NCBI GenBank assembly: GCA_964406445.1
Contig: CAYORU010000006.1
Coordinates: forward strand, 1 to 64,000
DNA: 64,000 nt
Source: SG8-30 sp964406445
Lineage (GTDB): Bacteria > Pseudomonadota > Gammaproteobacteria > Steroidobacterales > Steroidobacteraceae
Direction of reading: 5' to 3'
Below, one piece after another: positions 55,401-63,508 of this stretch. The first letter of the stretch is position 1. The number at the start of each line of letters is the position of its first letter. The notes beneath the pieces were generated by a model. It did no database searches and was not told the origin of the DNA. It worked only from the letters and a program-made list of their open reading frames with translations. A program made the translations under genes and the position numbers.

Positions 55401-55494
55401 CGCCGGGCGTGCGGCCCACTGCGCCTTGCGCGAGCAGGGGAAGGAAGGAGAGCGCGGCGATCAACGCGCTCGTCAAGCGGTTCCTGGCGTCCAT
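49480..55494 (-). CDS. Large SpvB/FG-GAP/RHS-repeat polymorphic toxin
   Basis: A 2004-residue secreted protein. The ATG at 55494 (ribosome site GGAGG, spacer 5) gives a signal peptide (LTSALIAALSFLPLLAQGA). An SpvB-like N-terminal region (about 30-330, GTAGLTPTLSLEYRHDQPGG) is followed by FG-GAP/VCBS-type repeats (DFNGDGHADL, DYNGDGRADLL and others, about 340-670). YD/RHS repeats span about 960-1600, and the RHS core (YDPVVGRFLSPDP, LNRYAYAWNNPLS) lies near 1690. After DPTGY comes a variable region and a toxin tip of about 115 residues (TLRKGTIVYGGHPGQSAFYT, MAYEVVEDV, LPQIVVPGFE). That tip has the order seen in TNT/ART-like toxins; this is by eye and unproven. Confidence 0.8.
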   Translation of the reverse strand: MDARNRLTSALIAALSFLPLLAQGAVGRTPGAAWVTPGGAAAYSVPLELPPGTAGLTPTLSLEYRHDQPGGLLGAGWSIGGLSAISRCGRTVAQDGVSAPVEYSMQDRFCLDGRRLVAVNGVAYGAAGSEYRTEVESFARIRAHGSAGAGPQHFVVELQDGLVREYGATPDSRIDAGGRLVLGAATPRTWALSRIRDRAGNVVDFQYVEEPTLGSYRIAALRYGGNPSLGTASAFAVQFVWESRPSSEIDLAYVAGTPIRQVVRLDRIDVVHDGALQRRYELAYEPALSTAGRSRLASLQECGAGGTDCLAPTVLRWQDGVPGLGGEATLPLALAARVAWERRPAWVTADFNGDGHADLAWTSGASGSATLRYRLGSPTGLGPEVATSIVNAAPGVPFDYNGDGRADLLNVSTSGHWMVVPGTPGGLASPVFTGIAAWSPIDFRGADVNGDGLGDIVYSTTPDGSGLEIEVRVLYARTGGSFATTPATLYNQGQYAGYGDALGGEFLGQPGRRIDLDGDGREDLLMNEVYSVARISASEATSDGFEGSPDFLTPADVNGDGCTDLVYKHYAGRWRIRYSGCGGIYWVAPEVEGPSGPGGFPVVLDWNGDGRQDLLLRDASVWQLLPSGGDRLLPIVNTGLAHGGANGAAVADVDGDGLDDLFAATSVQARLRLHAGPHPDLLASISDGFDVAASFTYAPLTQPGVHERLTAAAYPQRDLQDGRPVVVALAITDGTGTGSTATLQFTYAGLRVDGQGRGELGFARRTSTELVAGAALRSEHAWRQDFPFAGLPVSAILRQGSGRTVTERSWQYGQLTLGSGSALRRHPYVTAATERVHEVGGLYDGVLHTHRAYTVAQLDANSGLPLDASWTTTEHGSGLNPGASHTRRLWISSVLNDAVNWCLGRPLSAQLTESHTLAGGGALTRTAAMAWDGLRCRPTQHQVEPGSPLWQVTSAFGYDAFGNVASVAVSGAQMATRTLRVDWGAGGQAPAAVTDPLSQVTVLRWNAATGQLASRTDPNGLTTSWSYDAFGRLSAETRPDGTRTVLTRSSCTAAADCGDPAARYRLRVAEESPPATPQWHGDWSLDRFDRWTVRRSLQPNGALSVMTRSFDARGRVLREDAPRWQGAPAPGAVHYGYDLLDRLVAVSLRGADGGTLRSTSYEHQGLVLLQRDALGRSSLRVTTAWGDLARTIDAAGGNTRYRHDAAGRLTEVVDAYGAIVSSVSYNPRGMKAAQTDMDLGAWTFTHNALGELVEQRDAKGQTVRYAYDLLSRPVSRSEAEGVTAWTWGTPASSTPASRVAGRLLQVAGPGHAEHYGYDGLSRLVRRTIVADASYEYAFSYDSAGRPAWMSYPASAGGYRLKLGYEYANGRLSRIRDFNAPASTFWRLGATDAAGRVLDETRGSLRVVTGSHPVTGDVEYRQAGMGGGAAVQDLAWRWDPVGNMTERSDLQRGVTERFSYDALDRLDDVRRNGELRLDLAYDLTGNLTARSDVGSYAYHPVKKHAVVSAGTHRYGYDPNGNVVSRDGAAIAWTSYNLPSSIVAAGASSQFWYGPDRQRWKQVSTTGGIAETTIYAGGLLEKATRGGQVTWKHYVAAPTGTAAIHLRSSDGSAPRTLTVTQDALGSTDRIVDAAGNAVLSTSFEAFGQRRGPGWSGLPAAADLDAVARTTRDGFTGHEQLDHLGLVHMGGRVYDPVVGRFLSPDPIVHAPEWSQDLNRYAYAWNNPLSIVDPTGYAETVPCLMDQGRCAQVTVFGLRDDDGFLGFGSWMTLSGQPASARDRDPCGQDGSATACALGTRLTQRLAMPVQAATLPSHRSDALKVDFDHGQWVAKSLVWIGYALMALDVANTFTGVMAGPDTGLIGGPLLALGTRAGRGPTLEGASSVARRLQGSGAYPGIDTFRDITLRKGTIVYGGHPGQSAFYTTASGLKRSEGSASLLFQGLQVARHPTRGYRPGVMAYEVVEDVPAAFGRALANPHHGAGRLPQIVVPGFEAALRPVNMIPLGP

Positions 55495-55604
55495 GCGGCC
55501 TCCGGGTCGTCGGGCCGGCATCCATTGCCGGGCCTGCTGCAGACCCTAGGCGGGCGGGTCGGCGCCGGCGCGGGCCGGCCCGTGTTTTGGCGCGAACGGA
55601 GCGC
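55495..55604. other. Spacer between the RHS gene and trmL
   Basis: About 110 bases, GC-rich, with the RHS ribosome site at the left. No clear -10 is visible. The RHS gene may be read through from trmL or have a promoter I cannot place. Confidence 0.3.
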
Positions 55605-56090
55605 TTAGCCGGAGGTGGAGAGGCTGGGGTCCGCGCCCGGAAAGCCCAGCTGGCGCCAGGCCTCGAACACGACCACGGCGACCGCGTTCGACAGGTTGAG
55701 GCTGCGGTTGCCGGGCAGCATCGGCAGGCGGAGAACCTGCTCTGGCGGCAAGCCGGCCACCACGGCCGGCGGCAGGCCGACGGTCTCGCGGCCGAACAGG
55801 AAGGCGTCGCCGGGCTCGAACCGCGCGTCGGTGTAGCGCCGCCGGCCGGTGGTCTCGATGGCGAACAGGCGGCTGCCCGCGACGGCCGCGAGCGCCGACC
55901 CGAGGTCGGCATGCTGCCGCACCCGCGCCATCTCGCGGTAGTCGAGGCCGGCGCGGCGCACCTGCGCGTCGTCCACCGAGAACCCGAGCGGATGCACGAG
56001 GTGCAGCGTGGCGCCCGTGTTCGCGCACATGCGGATGACGTTGCCGGTGTTCGGCGGAATCTCCGGCTGGTGCAGGATGACGTGGAACAT
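55605..56090 (-). CDS. trmL: tRNA (cytidine/uridine-34-2'-O)-methyltransferase TrmL
   Basis: A 161-residue SPOUT-fold methyltransferase that modifies the wobble base of leucine tRNAs. It begins MFHVILHQPEIPPNTGNVIR, and SAM-knot motifs follow: LFGRETVGLP, then LPMLPGNRSLNLSNAVAVV. This is the E. coli trmL (yibK) neighbour of the gpsA cluster. It is divergent from the aminotransferase gene. Confidence 0.94.
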   Translation of the reverse strand: MFHVILHQPEIPPNTGNVIRMCANTGATLHLVHPLGFSVDDAQVRRAGLDYREMARVRQHADLGSALAAVAGSRLFAIETTGRRRYTDARFEPGDAFLFGRETVGLPPAVVAGLPPEQVLRLPMLPGNRSLNLSNAVAVVVFEAWRQLGFPGADPSLSTSG

Positions 56091-56109
56091 TCGGCGCGCT
56101 CCGACGCGC

Positions 56110-56115
56110 TAAGAT
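56110..56115 (+). promoter_or_regulatory. -10 of the aromatic aminotransferase gene
   Basis: TAAGAT lies 47 bases before the ATG at 56163, in the 72-base divergent gap with trmL. The -35 is unclear. The ribosome site is GAGGACC just before the ATG. Confidence 0.35.
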
Positions 56116-56162
56116 ACACGCCGCGCCGCCGGCCCGCGGCGCGCTCCCTCTTCGAGGACCGC

Positions 56163-57353
56163 ATGTTCGAGAAGCTCGAGACGCTGCCGCCCGACCCGAT
56201 CCTCGGGCTCGCGTCGGCCTTCCGCGAGGACCCCTCGCCCGACAAGGTCGACCTGAGCGTCGGCGTGTACCGCAACCGCGCCGGCCAGACGCCGATCATG
56301 GAGGCCGTGCTCGCCGCCGAGCGCGAGCTGATCGCCAAGCAGTCCACCAAGTCCTACCTGCCGCCCGCCGGGGCGCCCGCCTTCCGGGAAGAGATCTTCC
56401 GGCTCGTGCTGGGCGACCCGGCCGCGGCGCTGCGTGCCCGCACGGCGGTGATCCAGGCCCCCGGCGGCTGCGGCGCGCTGCGCCTCGGCGCCGAGCTGGT
56501 GCACCGCGCCAGGCCCGGCGCGACCGTCCTGCTCGGGGATCCCACCTGGCCCAACCACGCGCCGCTCCTGACCGGCGGCGGCCTCGCGATCGCGCGCCAC
56601 CCCTACTACGACGCCACCCGCCACGCGGTGGACCTGCAGCCCATGCTCGACGCGCTCGATCGTGCGCCGGAGGGCACGCTCGTGCTGCTGCAGGCCTCCT
56701 GCCACAACCCGACGGGCGCCGATCCCGACGAGGACCAGTGGCGGTCGATCCTCGCGGCCGTCGAGCGGCGGCGCCTGGTTCCGTTCTTCGACATCGCCTA
56801 CCAGGGCCTCGGCGACGATCTCGACCGGGACGCCTTCGCCATCCGCGAGGCGGCGCGGCGACTTCCCGAGGTGATCGTCGCGGTCTCCTGCTCGAAGAGC
56901 TTCGGGCTCTACCGGGAGCGCACCGGCGCGCTGATCATCCTGGGGGACGACGCGGCGCACGCGCGCGCCATCGAGAGCCAGGCCAACAAGGCCGCGCGCG
57001 CCATGTATTCCATGCCGCCCGGCCACGGCGCGCTGATCGCCGAGCGGATCCTCGGCGACCCGACGCTCGCCGTAAACTGGCGGCGCGAGCTCGCCGGCAT
57101 GGCCGCGCGCCTCCGGGCGCTGCGCGAGGCCTTCGTCGCCGCGGTGCAGGCCGCCCGGCCCGACGTCGACCTGGGCTGGCTCGCCCGCCAGCGCGGCATG
57201 TTCTCGCTGCTCGGCCTGCCGGCGGAGGCGGTCCGGGAGCTGCGCGAGCGGCACCACGTGTACATGGGCCTCGACAGCCGCGTGAACATCGCCGGCCTGT
57301 CCGAGGACAACGTCGGGCGGGTCGCCGAGCTGGTCGCACCGCACCTGCGGTGA
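56163..57353 (+). CDS. Aspartate/aromatic aminotransferase
   Basis: A 396-residue PLP enzyme of aminotransferase class I (AspC/TyrB group). The start MFEKLETLPPDPILGLA is normal. PLP and substrate residues include SCHNPTGADPDEDQW, the Schiff-base Lys in SCSKSFGLYRERTG, and a C-terminal Arg in the DSRVNIAGL segment. It transfers amino groups between aspartate or aromatic amino acids and 2-oxoglutarate. Whether it is aspartate or aromatic specific cannot be read here. A GGGGACATTCCC repeat begins six bases after the stop. Confidence 0.9.
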   Translation: MFEKLETLPPDPILGLASAFREDPSPDKVDLSVGVYRNRAGQTPIMEAVLAAERELIAKQSTKSYLPPAGAPAFREEIFRLVLGDPAAALRARTAVIQAPGGCGALRLGAELVHRARPGATVLLGDPTWPNHAPLLTGGGLAIARHPYYDATRHAVDLQPMLDALDRAPEGTLVLLQASCHNPTGADPDEDQWRSILAAVERRRLVPFFDIAYQGLGDDLDRDAFAIREAARRLPEVIVAVSCSKSFGLYRERTGALIILGDDAAHARAIESQANKAARAMYSMPPGHGALIAERILGDPTLAVNWRRELAGMAARLRALREAFVAAVQAARPDVDLGWLARQRGMFSLLGLPAEAVRELRERHHVYMGLDSRVNIAGLSEDNVGRVAELVAPHLR

Positions 57354-57358
57354 AACTC

Positions 57359-57443
57359 CAGGGGACATTCCCATTTAGTTTGAGGCGCTGAACCCAGGAG
57401 CAGGGCGTGGACAGGGCGGAAAACCGGAAGGGAATGTCCCCTG
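57359..57443. repeat. Inverted GGGGACATTCCC repeat spanning the pyrD start
   Basis: CAGGGGACATTCCC (57359-57372) is the exact reverse complement of GGGAATGTCCCCTG (57430-57443), 57 bases apart. The core is that of the 31-base repeat at 14132. The right arm contains the pyrD ATG (57434-57436), so the arm encodes Met-Ser-Pro and the first base of Asp. Confidence 0.75.
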
Positions 57444-58387
57444 ATCTTTCGGTTGAGTTCTGCGGGCTGAGGCTCGCCTCGCCGATCGTGCTGCTGTCCG
57501 GCTGCGTCGGCTTCGGCGAGGAATACACGCGGATCGAGGGTTTCTCGAACGCGGACGTCGGCGCGATCGTGCTGAAGGGCACCACCGGCCAGCCGCGCCT
57601 CGGCAACCCGCCGCACCGGGTCACCGAGACCGCCATGGGCATGATCAACGCGATCGGCCTGCAGAACCCCGGCGTCGACCACGTCGTGCGCCACATCCTG
57701 CCGACGCTCGACTTCACGGAGACGCGCTTCTTCGCCAACGTCTGCGGCTCGACCATCGAGGAATACGTCGAGGTCACGCGCCGCTTCGACGACTCGGCGA
57801 TCGACGCGATGGAGATCAACATCTCCTGCCCGAACGTCAAGGAAGGCGGGGTCCAGTTCGGCAACTACCCCGAGATGTCGGCGCGGGTCGTGGAGGCCTG
57901 CCGGAAGGTCACGAAGAAGCCGCTGATCACCAAGCTTTCGCCGAACCAGACCGACATCCGGGAGAACGCGCGCCGCTGCATCGAGGCCGGCAGCGACGCG
58001 CTCGCGGTGATCAACACGATCTCCGGCATGGCGATCGACGTGAAGACGCGCCGGCCGGTGATCGGCAACGTCCAGGGCGGGCTGTCCGGCCCGGCCATCA
58101 AGCCGATCGCGTTGCTGAAGGTCCACCAGGTCGCCGAGGTCGCGAGGCCGCTCGGCGTGCCGATCATCGGCCAGGGCGGGATCTGCTCCGCGACCGACGC
58201 GCTCGAGTTCATCATCGCGGGGGCGACCACGGTCGGCGTCGGCACCGCGCTCTTCTACGATCCCTTCGCCTGCCGGCGCATCAACGAGGGCATCGCCGCC
58301 TACCTCCAGGAGCAGGGCTTCGCCTCGGTGCAGGCGCTCCGTGGCAGCCTGGAAACCGGCGCCGCGCGCCCGCGCGGAGCCTGCTGA
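57434..58387 (+). CDS. pyrD: Dihydroorotate dehydrogenase, class 1B-like
   Basis: A 317-residue FMN-binding enzyme of pyrimidine biosynthesis. The ATG at 57434 has GGAAGGGA upstream and fits the family start; a GTG at 57407 would add nine residues. The active-site Cys is in EINISCPNVKEGG, and the FMN-binding stretch is GQGGICSATDALEFI. Class 1B enzymes use NAD with a PyrK partner, which is not in this window. The start codon lies in a repeat arm (see findings). It may be the only pyrimidine gene here. Confidence 0.87.
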   Translation: MSPDLSVEFCGLRLASPIVLLSGCVGFGEEYTRIEGFSNADVGAIVLKGTTGQPRLGNPPHRVTETAMGMINAIGLQNPGVDHVVRHILPTLDFTETRFFANVCGSTIEEYVEVTRRFDDSAIDAMEINISCPNVKEGGVQFGNYPEMSARVVEACRKVTKKPLITKLSPNQTDIRENARRCIEAGSDALAVINTISGMAIDVKTRRPVIGNVQGGLSGPAIKPIALLKVHQVAEVARPLGVPIIGQGGICSATDALEFIIAGATTVGVGTALFYDPFACRRINEGIAAYLQEQGFASVQALRGSLETGAARPRGAC

Positions 58388-58584
58388 GGGCCGTCGCCGA
58401 CGATCCGGAGCCGGCGCACCGCCGCCGCGACCCCGCCGCGCCGTTCAATTTGCGAGCCGGTTCACGTTTGGCGATCCGATTCCGGGCCGGCCCGAAGGTT
58501 TTTGCTTCCCGCTGCCGACATCCTTTCGGCGTCTATCCCATCTTGGTGCGCCGACGGTCGGCCACGCGTCGCGAGAGAACCTTC
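58388..58584. other. Spacer between pyrD and hybrid kinase
   Basis: About 197 bases with no gene or clear promoter. A GC-rich first half gives way to a more balanced second half with short T/C runs. Nothing recognisable was found. Confidence 0.3.
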
Positions 58585-61403
58585 ATGGCTGGAGTCATCC
58601 ACCGCTCACCGCGGCCGAAGAGCGTGCCAGGCCACGCCTGGCGCCCCACCGGCAACCTGTCGCGGCGCATGTCGCGGATCATCTTCCGCGTCACCCTGAC
58701 CTCCGTCGCCATCGTGCTGCTGCTGCTGGCCGTCCAGGCCGCCATGGGCCACCGCCAGGCCCTCTACGATCGGGTCGGCGCCGCCATCGACCAGCACACC
58801 AATGCCGCGATCGTCGCGCTCGACTTCAGGCTGCCGTCCGACGCCGAGCGCGTGACCGAGCAGGTCGCGGCGGCCGCGCGGGCGACCCGCGTGACGCTCA
58901 CCGACCTCGAGGGCGAGGTCCTGTCCCGGCGCGTCACGCCCCCCGGGTCCGTCGCGGAGTCGGCCGGGGGCCTCGAACGCGTGCTGTCGCGCTACCTGCC
59001 GGAGATGCCGCTGCCGGAGATCACCGTTTCCAGGCGGATCGACATCAACGGCGACCCTCTGGGCTGGATCGAGGTCGCGGCCTCCACGCGCCCGATCCTC
59101 GTCGGCACCTGGAACCACCTCAAGGTCGGGATGCTCGGCCTGCTCCTCGTCGTCGTGCTCGCGGCGGTCACGGTCGCAGCATGCGCGCGCAGATCGCCGA
59201 CCCGATCCGGCACCTGCTGGAGACCATGGACCAGGTCGCGCATTCGCAGGACTACGCGCTGCGCGCGCGGCCCCATGGTCCGGACGAGGTAGGCAGCCTG
59301 ATCGTCAGCTTCAACGAGATGCTGCACCAGATCCACACCCGCAACCAGCGCCTCGCCGAACACCGCCGCAAGCTCCAGGAGCTGGTGCTCGAGCGCACCA
59401 AGAGCTTCGAACAGGCCGCCCGGCAGGCCGAACACGCCAGCCGTGCGAAGGGCGATTTCCTCGCGAGGATGAGCCACGAGATCCGCACCCCGATGAACGG
59501 CGTCGTCGGCATGGCGGAGCTGCTCGAGAACACGCGGCTCGAGGAACAGCAGCACCGCATGCTGCAGACCATGCGCTCCTCCGCGGACTCCCTGCTGTCC
59601 ATCATCAACGACATCCTCGATTTCTCGCGCATCGAGGCGGGCCAGCTGCAGGTGCTCAAGACCGATTTCTCGGTCATCGAGCTGATCGAGGAAGTCTGCG
59701 AGCTGCTCGCGCCGCGCGCACACGAACGCGGCCTCGAGCTCGTCTGCGACATCGAGGCCAGCGTGCCGGAGACCTGCTCGGGCGACCCGATCAGGATCCG
59801 CCAGATCGTCACCAACCTGCTCGGCAACGCGGTCAAGTACACCGAGAAGGGCCGGATCATCCTGCGCGCCTCGGCGACCCCGAAGCCGGGCGGCAAGTCC
59901 GAGCTCAAGGTCGTCGTCGAGGACACCGGGCTCGGCATCTCCGAGCAGCAGCTCGGCACGATCTTCGAGGCCTTCACCCAGGGCGACTCCTTCGAGAGCC
60001 GAAAGCACGGCGGCACGGGCCTCGGGCTCGCCATCACCAAGCAGCTCGTCACCATCCTGAGCGGCGACATCGGCGTCACCAGCACGCTCGGCGCCGGCTC
60101 GACCTTCTGGGTCACCGTCCCGCTCAATGGCGGGTCCGGCGAAGCGCCGGCGTCGGAGCCCTGGAGCGCCGGCGTCCAGAGCGTGCTGATCGTGATCGAG
60201 GACGAGGCCGCGGCCAGGGCGCTCGAGCGGCAGGTCGAGGCCGGCGGCGCGCAGGTCTGGACCGCCCAGACCGGCCATCGCGCCTTCGAGCGGCTGACGC
60301 TCAGCAGCTTCGGCCTCGTGCTCGTGGACGAGGTGCTGCCCGACATGACCGGCTACCAGTTCATCGACAAGCTGCGCGGCGCGGCCGGCCACGCCGCGAC
60401 ACCCGTGCTGATGCTGACCACCAGCAAGCCGGCCGCGGAGAAGGCGCGCGCGACCTCGGTCGCCTCGTCGCGGCCCGACGCCAGCGTCGAGCGGCCCGCG
60501 CGCCGGGAGACCCTGCGGCGAGGCATCGCCGAGGCGCTGGGCCGCGGCAAGACGGCCAGGGCGGAGGAGGGATCGGCGAGCGAGCACGCGACGCTGCAGC
60601 TCAAGGTGCTGCTGGTCGAGGACAGCCCGGTGAACCGCGAAGTGGCCATGGGCATGCTCGAGGCGATGGGCTGCACGGTGGAGACGGCCGGCGACGGCAG
60701 CATCGGCTGCGAGCTCGCCCTGTCCTGGAAGTTCGACGCGGTGCTGATGGACTGCCAGATGCCGCTGATGGACGGGTTCGAGGCGACCCGCCGGATCCGC
60801 TCGAGCGAGGTCGCCGCCGGCCGCAAGCCGATGCCGATCATCGCCCTGACCGCGAACGCGCTGCAGGGCGACCGGGAACGCTGCCTGGAAGCCGGCATGA
60901 GCGACTTCATCAGCAAGCCGTTCACGATGCGCAAGCTGTACGACGCGCTGGCCGACGCCGCCGCCGGCACGCCGCCGGCCACCGGCGACGGCGGGCCGCC
61001 GGTCGCGACCGGCCCCGAGACGCTCGCCATCCTCGAGGAGACGGCACCGCCGGTGGTCGATCCGGCCCACATCAAGGAGCTGCGCTCGCTGGGCCGGCCG
61101 CACCTCGTGCACCAGGCGATCGTCATGTTCCAGAAGCAGGCGCTGCAGAACCTCGAGGAGCTCGACAGCGCCTGCCAGGCGGGCAGCCTCGAGGGAATCG
61201 CCCAGGCCGCGCACGCCCTGAAGTCCTCGTCGCTCAGCGTCGGCGGACGCCGCTTCGCCGCCGCCGCCGGCGAAGTCGAGCAGGCCGCGCGCCGCGAGGC
61301 GCTGGACACCGCGCGCAAGCTCGGTGGCGGGCTGCGGCCGGAGTTTGCCGTGCTGAGCCAGGCGCTCGGCGAGGTCAAGCATTCCGAGGATGCGGCGGCA
61401 TGA
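58585..61403 (+). pseudogene. BarA-like hybrid histidine kinase, frameshifted
   Basis: The ATG at 58585 opens a frame with an N-terminal transmembrane helix (IIFRVTLTSVAIVLLLLAVQ), a periplasmic region and a second helix (LGLLLVVVLAAVTVAA). The frame then changes by -1 near 59180, where the HAMP, HisKA (phospho-His in MSHEIRTPMNG), HATPase (GTGLGLAITK), a degenerate first receiver, a normal second receiver (VLMDCQMPLMDG) and an HPt domain (AAHALKSSS) follow. A 1-base loss in the sequence is the simplest cause. It may be an inactive gene or a sequencing error. The ATG at 59181 could start the cytoplasmic part but has no ribosome site. The downstream gene overlaps by four bases (ATGA). Confidence 0.7.
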
Positions 61404-63484
61404 CCCAGCGTCCGCCGCGCGTCCTGCTCGCCGACGACGACGGGGTCGCGATGCTGGTGGCGCAGGCCGCCCTCGAGGCCGGCGGCTTCGAGGTCGCGAC
61501 GGCAGGCGACGGCGTCATGGCGGTCGAGGAGTTCGCGCGCCAGCGGCCCGACCTCGTGATCCTCGACGTGGTCATGCCGCGCATGGACGGCTTCGAGGCC
61601 TGCCGCGAGATCCGCGCCACGCCCGCCGGCCGCGACGTGCCCATCCTCATCATGACCAGCCGCGAGGACGTCGAGGCCGTGGCCCGCGCCTATGACAGCG
61701 GCGCCACCGACTTCACCAGCAAGGGCATCAGCAACCGTCTGATGATCGAGCGGGTGCGATTCCTGCTGCGCGAGGCCAACGCGCGCCGCCAGCTGGTGGT
61801 CAGCCGCAGCCGGCTGGCGACCGTGCAGCGCATGGCGCGCATCGGCCACTGGGAGCTCGACTCCGCCGGCAGGACGCTGCACGTGTCCGAACTGGTGATG
61901 GACCTGCTCGGCGGGGCCTCCCGCAAGGTCGCGCACTTCGCCCACCTCGTCGCGTCGGTGCGGGCCGAAGAAGGTCCGCGGGTGCTCGAGGCCTTCCGCA
62001 AGTGGCAGTCGACTGGCGCGGGATTCCGGCTCGAGACGCCGTTGCGCAGCGGGGCGCGGCTGCTCCTGCACGCGGCCACGACGCCCGCCAGCGAGCTGGC
62101 CGGCGGCCCGACGCTGACGCTCGCAGTGCAGGACGTGAGCGAGCTGCGCGCCGCCCAGCGCGAGGCCCACCTGCTGGCCAACTTCGACACGCTGACCGGC
62201 CTGCCGAACCGCCGGCAGTTCCTCGACCGTCTCCGGGAGGTCATCGCCGGCCGCGCGGCAGACCGGACGCTGTGGCTCATGGCCTTCCGGCTGCGCGGAC
62301 TCGACCGGCTGCAGCAGTCGCTCGGCCAGGCCGCCGCGGACGCCGCGCTGCTCACGGTCGTGCGCCGGCTCGCCGCCGGCCGCCTGGTCCGCAACGACGA
62401 CGCCTTTGCGCACCTCGGCGCCGGCGAGTTCGCCCTCTGCCGGGCCTCCTGCGACTCCCCCGCCGTGGCCGCCACGCTCGCGGAGGATGCGATCCGCGCC
62501 CTCTCCGGGCCGCTGTCCGGCGAGGGCTGGACCGCCCACCTGCAGGTCCGCGCGGGTCTCGTCGCCTGGCCGCTGGATGGGGACCATGCCGACGCGTTGC
62601 TGGAGAACGCCCGGGCCACCGCCGCGCGCAGTTTCCACGGCGCCGAGTCCGGCTACGAGTTCTTCACCGCCGGCGCGCACGAACGCGCCCGCCGGCGGCT
62701 GGAGCTCGAGACCGTCCTGCACGCCGCGCTCGATCGAGGCCAGCTGCAGCTCGCCTTCCAGCCTCGGGTCCGGCTCGGCGACGGCGCGATCGTAGGCAGC
62801 GAGGCGCTGATGCGACTCACGCATGCCGAGCTGGGGCCGGTCCCGCCGAGCGAGTTCATCCCGCTCGCCGAGGAGATCGGCCTGATCGGGCTGTTCGGGG
62901 CCTGGGCGCTGCAGGAAGCCTGCGCACGCACCGCCGCCTGGCGGCGCGAGCATGGCCGCGACCTCGGCGTCTCGGTCAACATCTCCCCTTACCAGCTGCG
63001 AAACGCCCGCGGCCTGGTCGAGGATGTGCTGCGCGCGCTCAAGGCATCGCAGCTGCCGGCGGAGGCGCTCGAGCTCGAGCTCACGGAATCGGCGTTCATC
63101 GACGCCTCCGAGGAGTCGCTCGCCGCGCTGCGCGAGCTGCGCAGCCTCGGCATCTCGATCGCCCTCGACGACTTCGGCACCGGCTATTCGTCGCTCGGCT
63201 ACCTGCGCAGGCTGCCGGTGGACTGCCTGAAGGTGGACCGGTCCTTCGTCGCGGACCTGCCCGGCGCCGAGAACGCACGGCAGCTGTTGCAGGCGATCCT
63301 CGGCGTCGCGCGGGCCCTGCGCCTGCGTACCGTCGCCGAGGGCGTCGAGACCGCGAGCCAGCTCGCGCTGCTCGGCGAGGAAGGCTGCGACGAGGCGCAG
63401 GGCTTCCTGATCTCGCGGCCCGTGCCGGCCGCGGAATTCGCCGCCCTGCTCGGGGAGCCGGCGGTCGCGCTCAAGCGCGCCTGA
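61400..63484 (+). CDS. Receiver-GGDEF-EAL c-di-GMP phosphodiesterase
   Basis: A 694-residue response regulator. The receiver (1-125) has LLADDDG, the phospho-Asp in LVILDVVMPRMDG and Lys in FTSKGIS. A PAS-like segment (about 145-250) leads to a GGDEF domain whose loop reads LGAGEFALC, so cyclase activity is doubtful. The EAL domain (about 430-680) has SEALMRL, LDDFGTGYSS and TVAEGVETASQ, so it should hydrolyse c-di-GMP. Its ATGA overlap with the hybrid kinase implies a kinase-regulator pair; the HPt of the kinase could phosphorylate this receiver. Confidence 0.9.
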   Translation: MTQRPPRVLLADDDGVAMLVAQAALEAGGFEVATAGDGVMAVEEFARQRPDLVILDVVMPRMDGFEACREIRATPAGRDVPILIMTSREDVEAVARAYDSGATDFTSKGISNRLMIERVRFLLREANARRQLVVSRSRLATVQRMARIGHWELDSAGRTLHVSELVMDLLGGASRKVAHFAHLVASVRAEEGPRVLEAFRKWQSTGAGFRLETPLRSGARLLLHAATTPASELAGGPTLTLAVQDVSELRAAQREAHLLANFDTLTGLPNRRQFLDRLREVIAGRAADRTLWLMAFRLRGLDRLQQSLGQAAADAALLTVVRRLAAGRLVRNDDAFAHLGAGEFALCRASCDSPAVAATLAEDAIRALSGPLSGEGWTAHLQVRAGLVAWPLDGDHADALLENARATAARSFHGAESGYEFFTAGAHERARRRLELETVLHAALDRGQLQLAFQPRVRLGDGAIVGSEALMRLTHAELGPVPPSEFIPLAEEIGLIGLFGAWALQEACARTAAWRREHGRDLGVSVNISPYQLRNARGLVEDVLRALKASQLPAEALELELTESAFIDASEESLAALRELRSLGISIALDDFGTGYSSLGYLRRLPVDCLKVDRSFVADLPGAENARQLLQAILGVARALRLRTVAEGVETASQLALLGEEGCDEAQGFLISRPVPAAEFAALLGEPAVALKRA

Positions 63485-63508
63485 ACGCGAGCCCGGGCGC
63501 GCCTGCGC

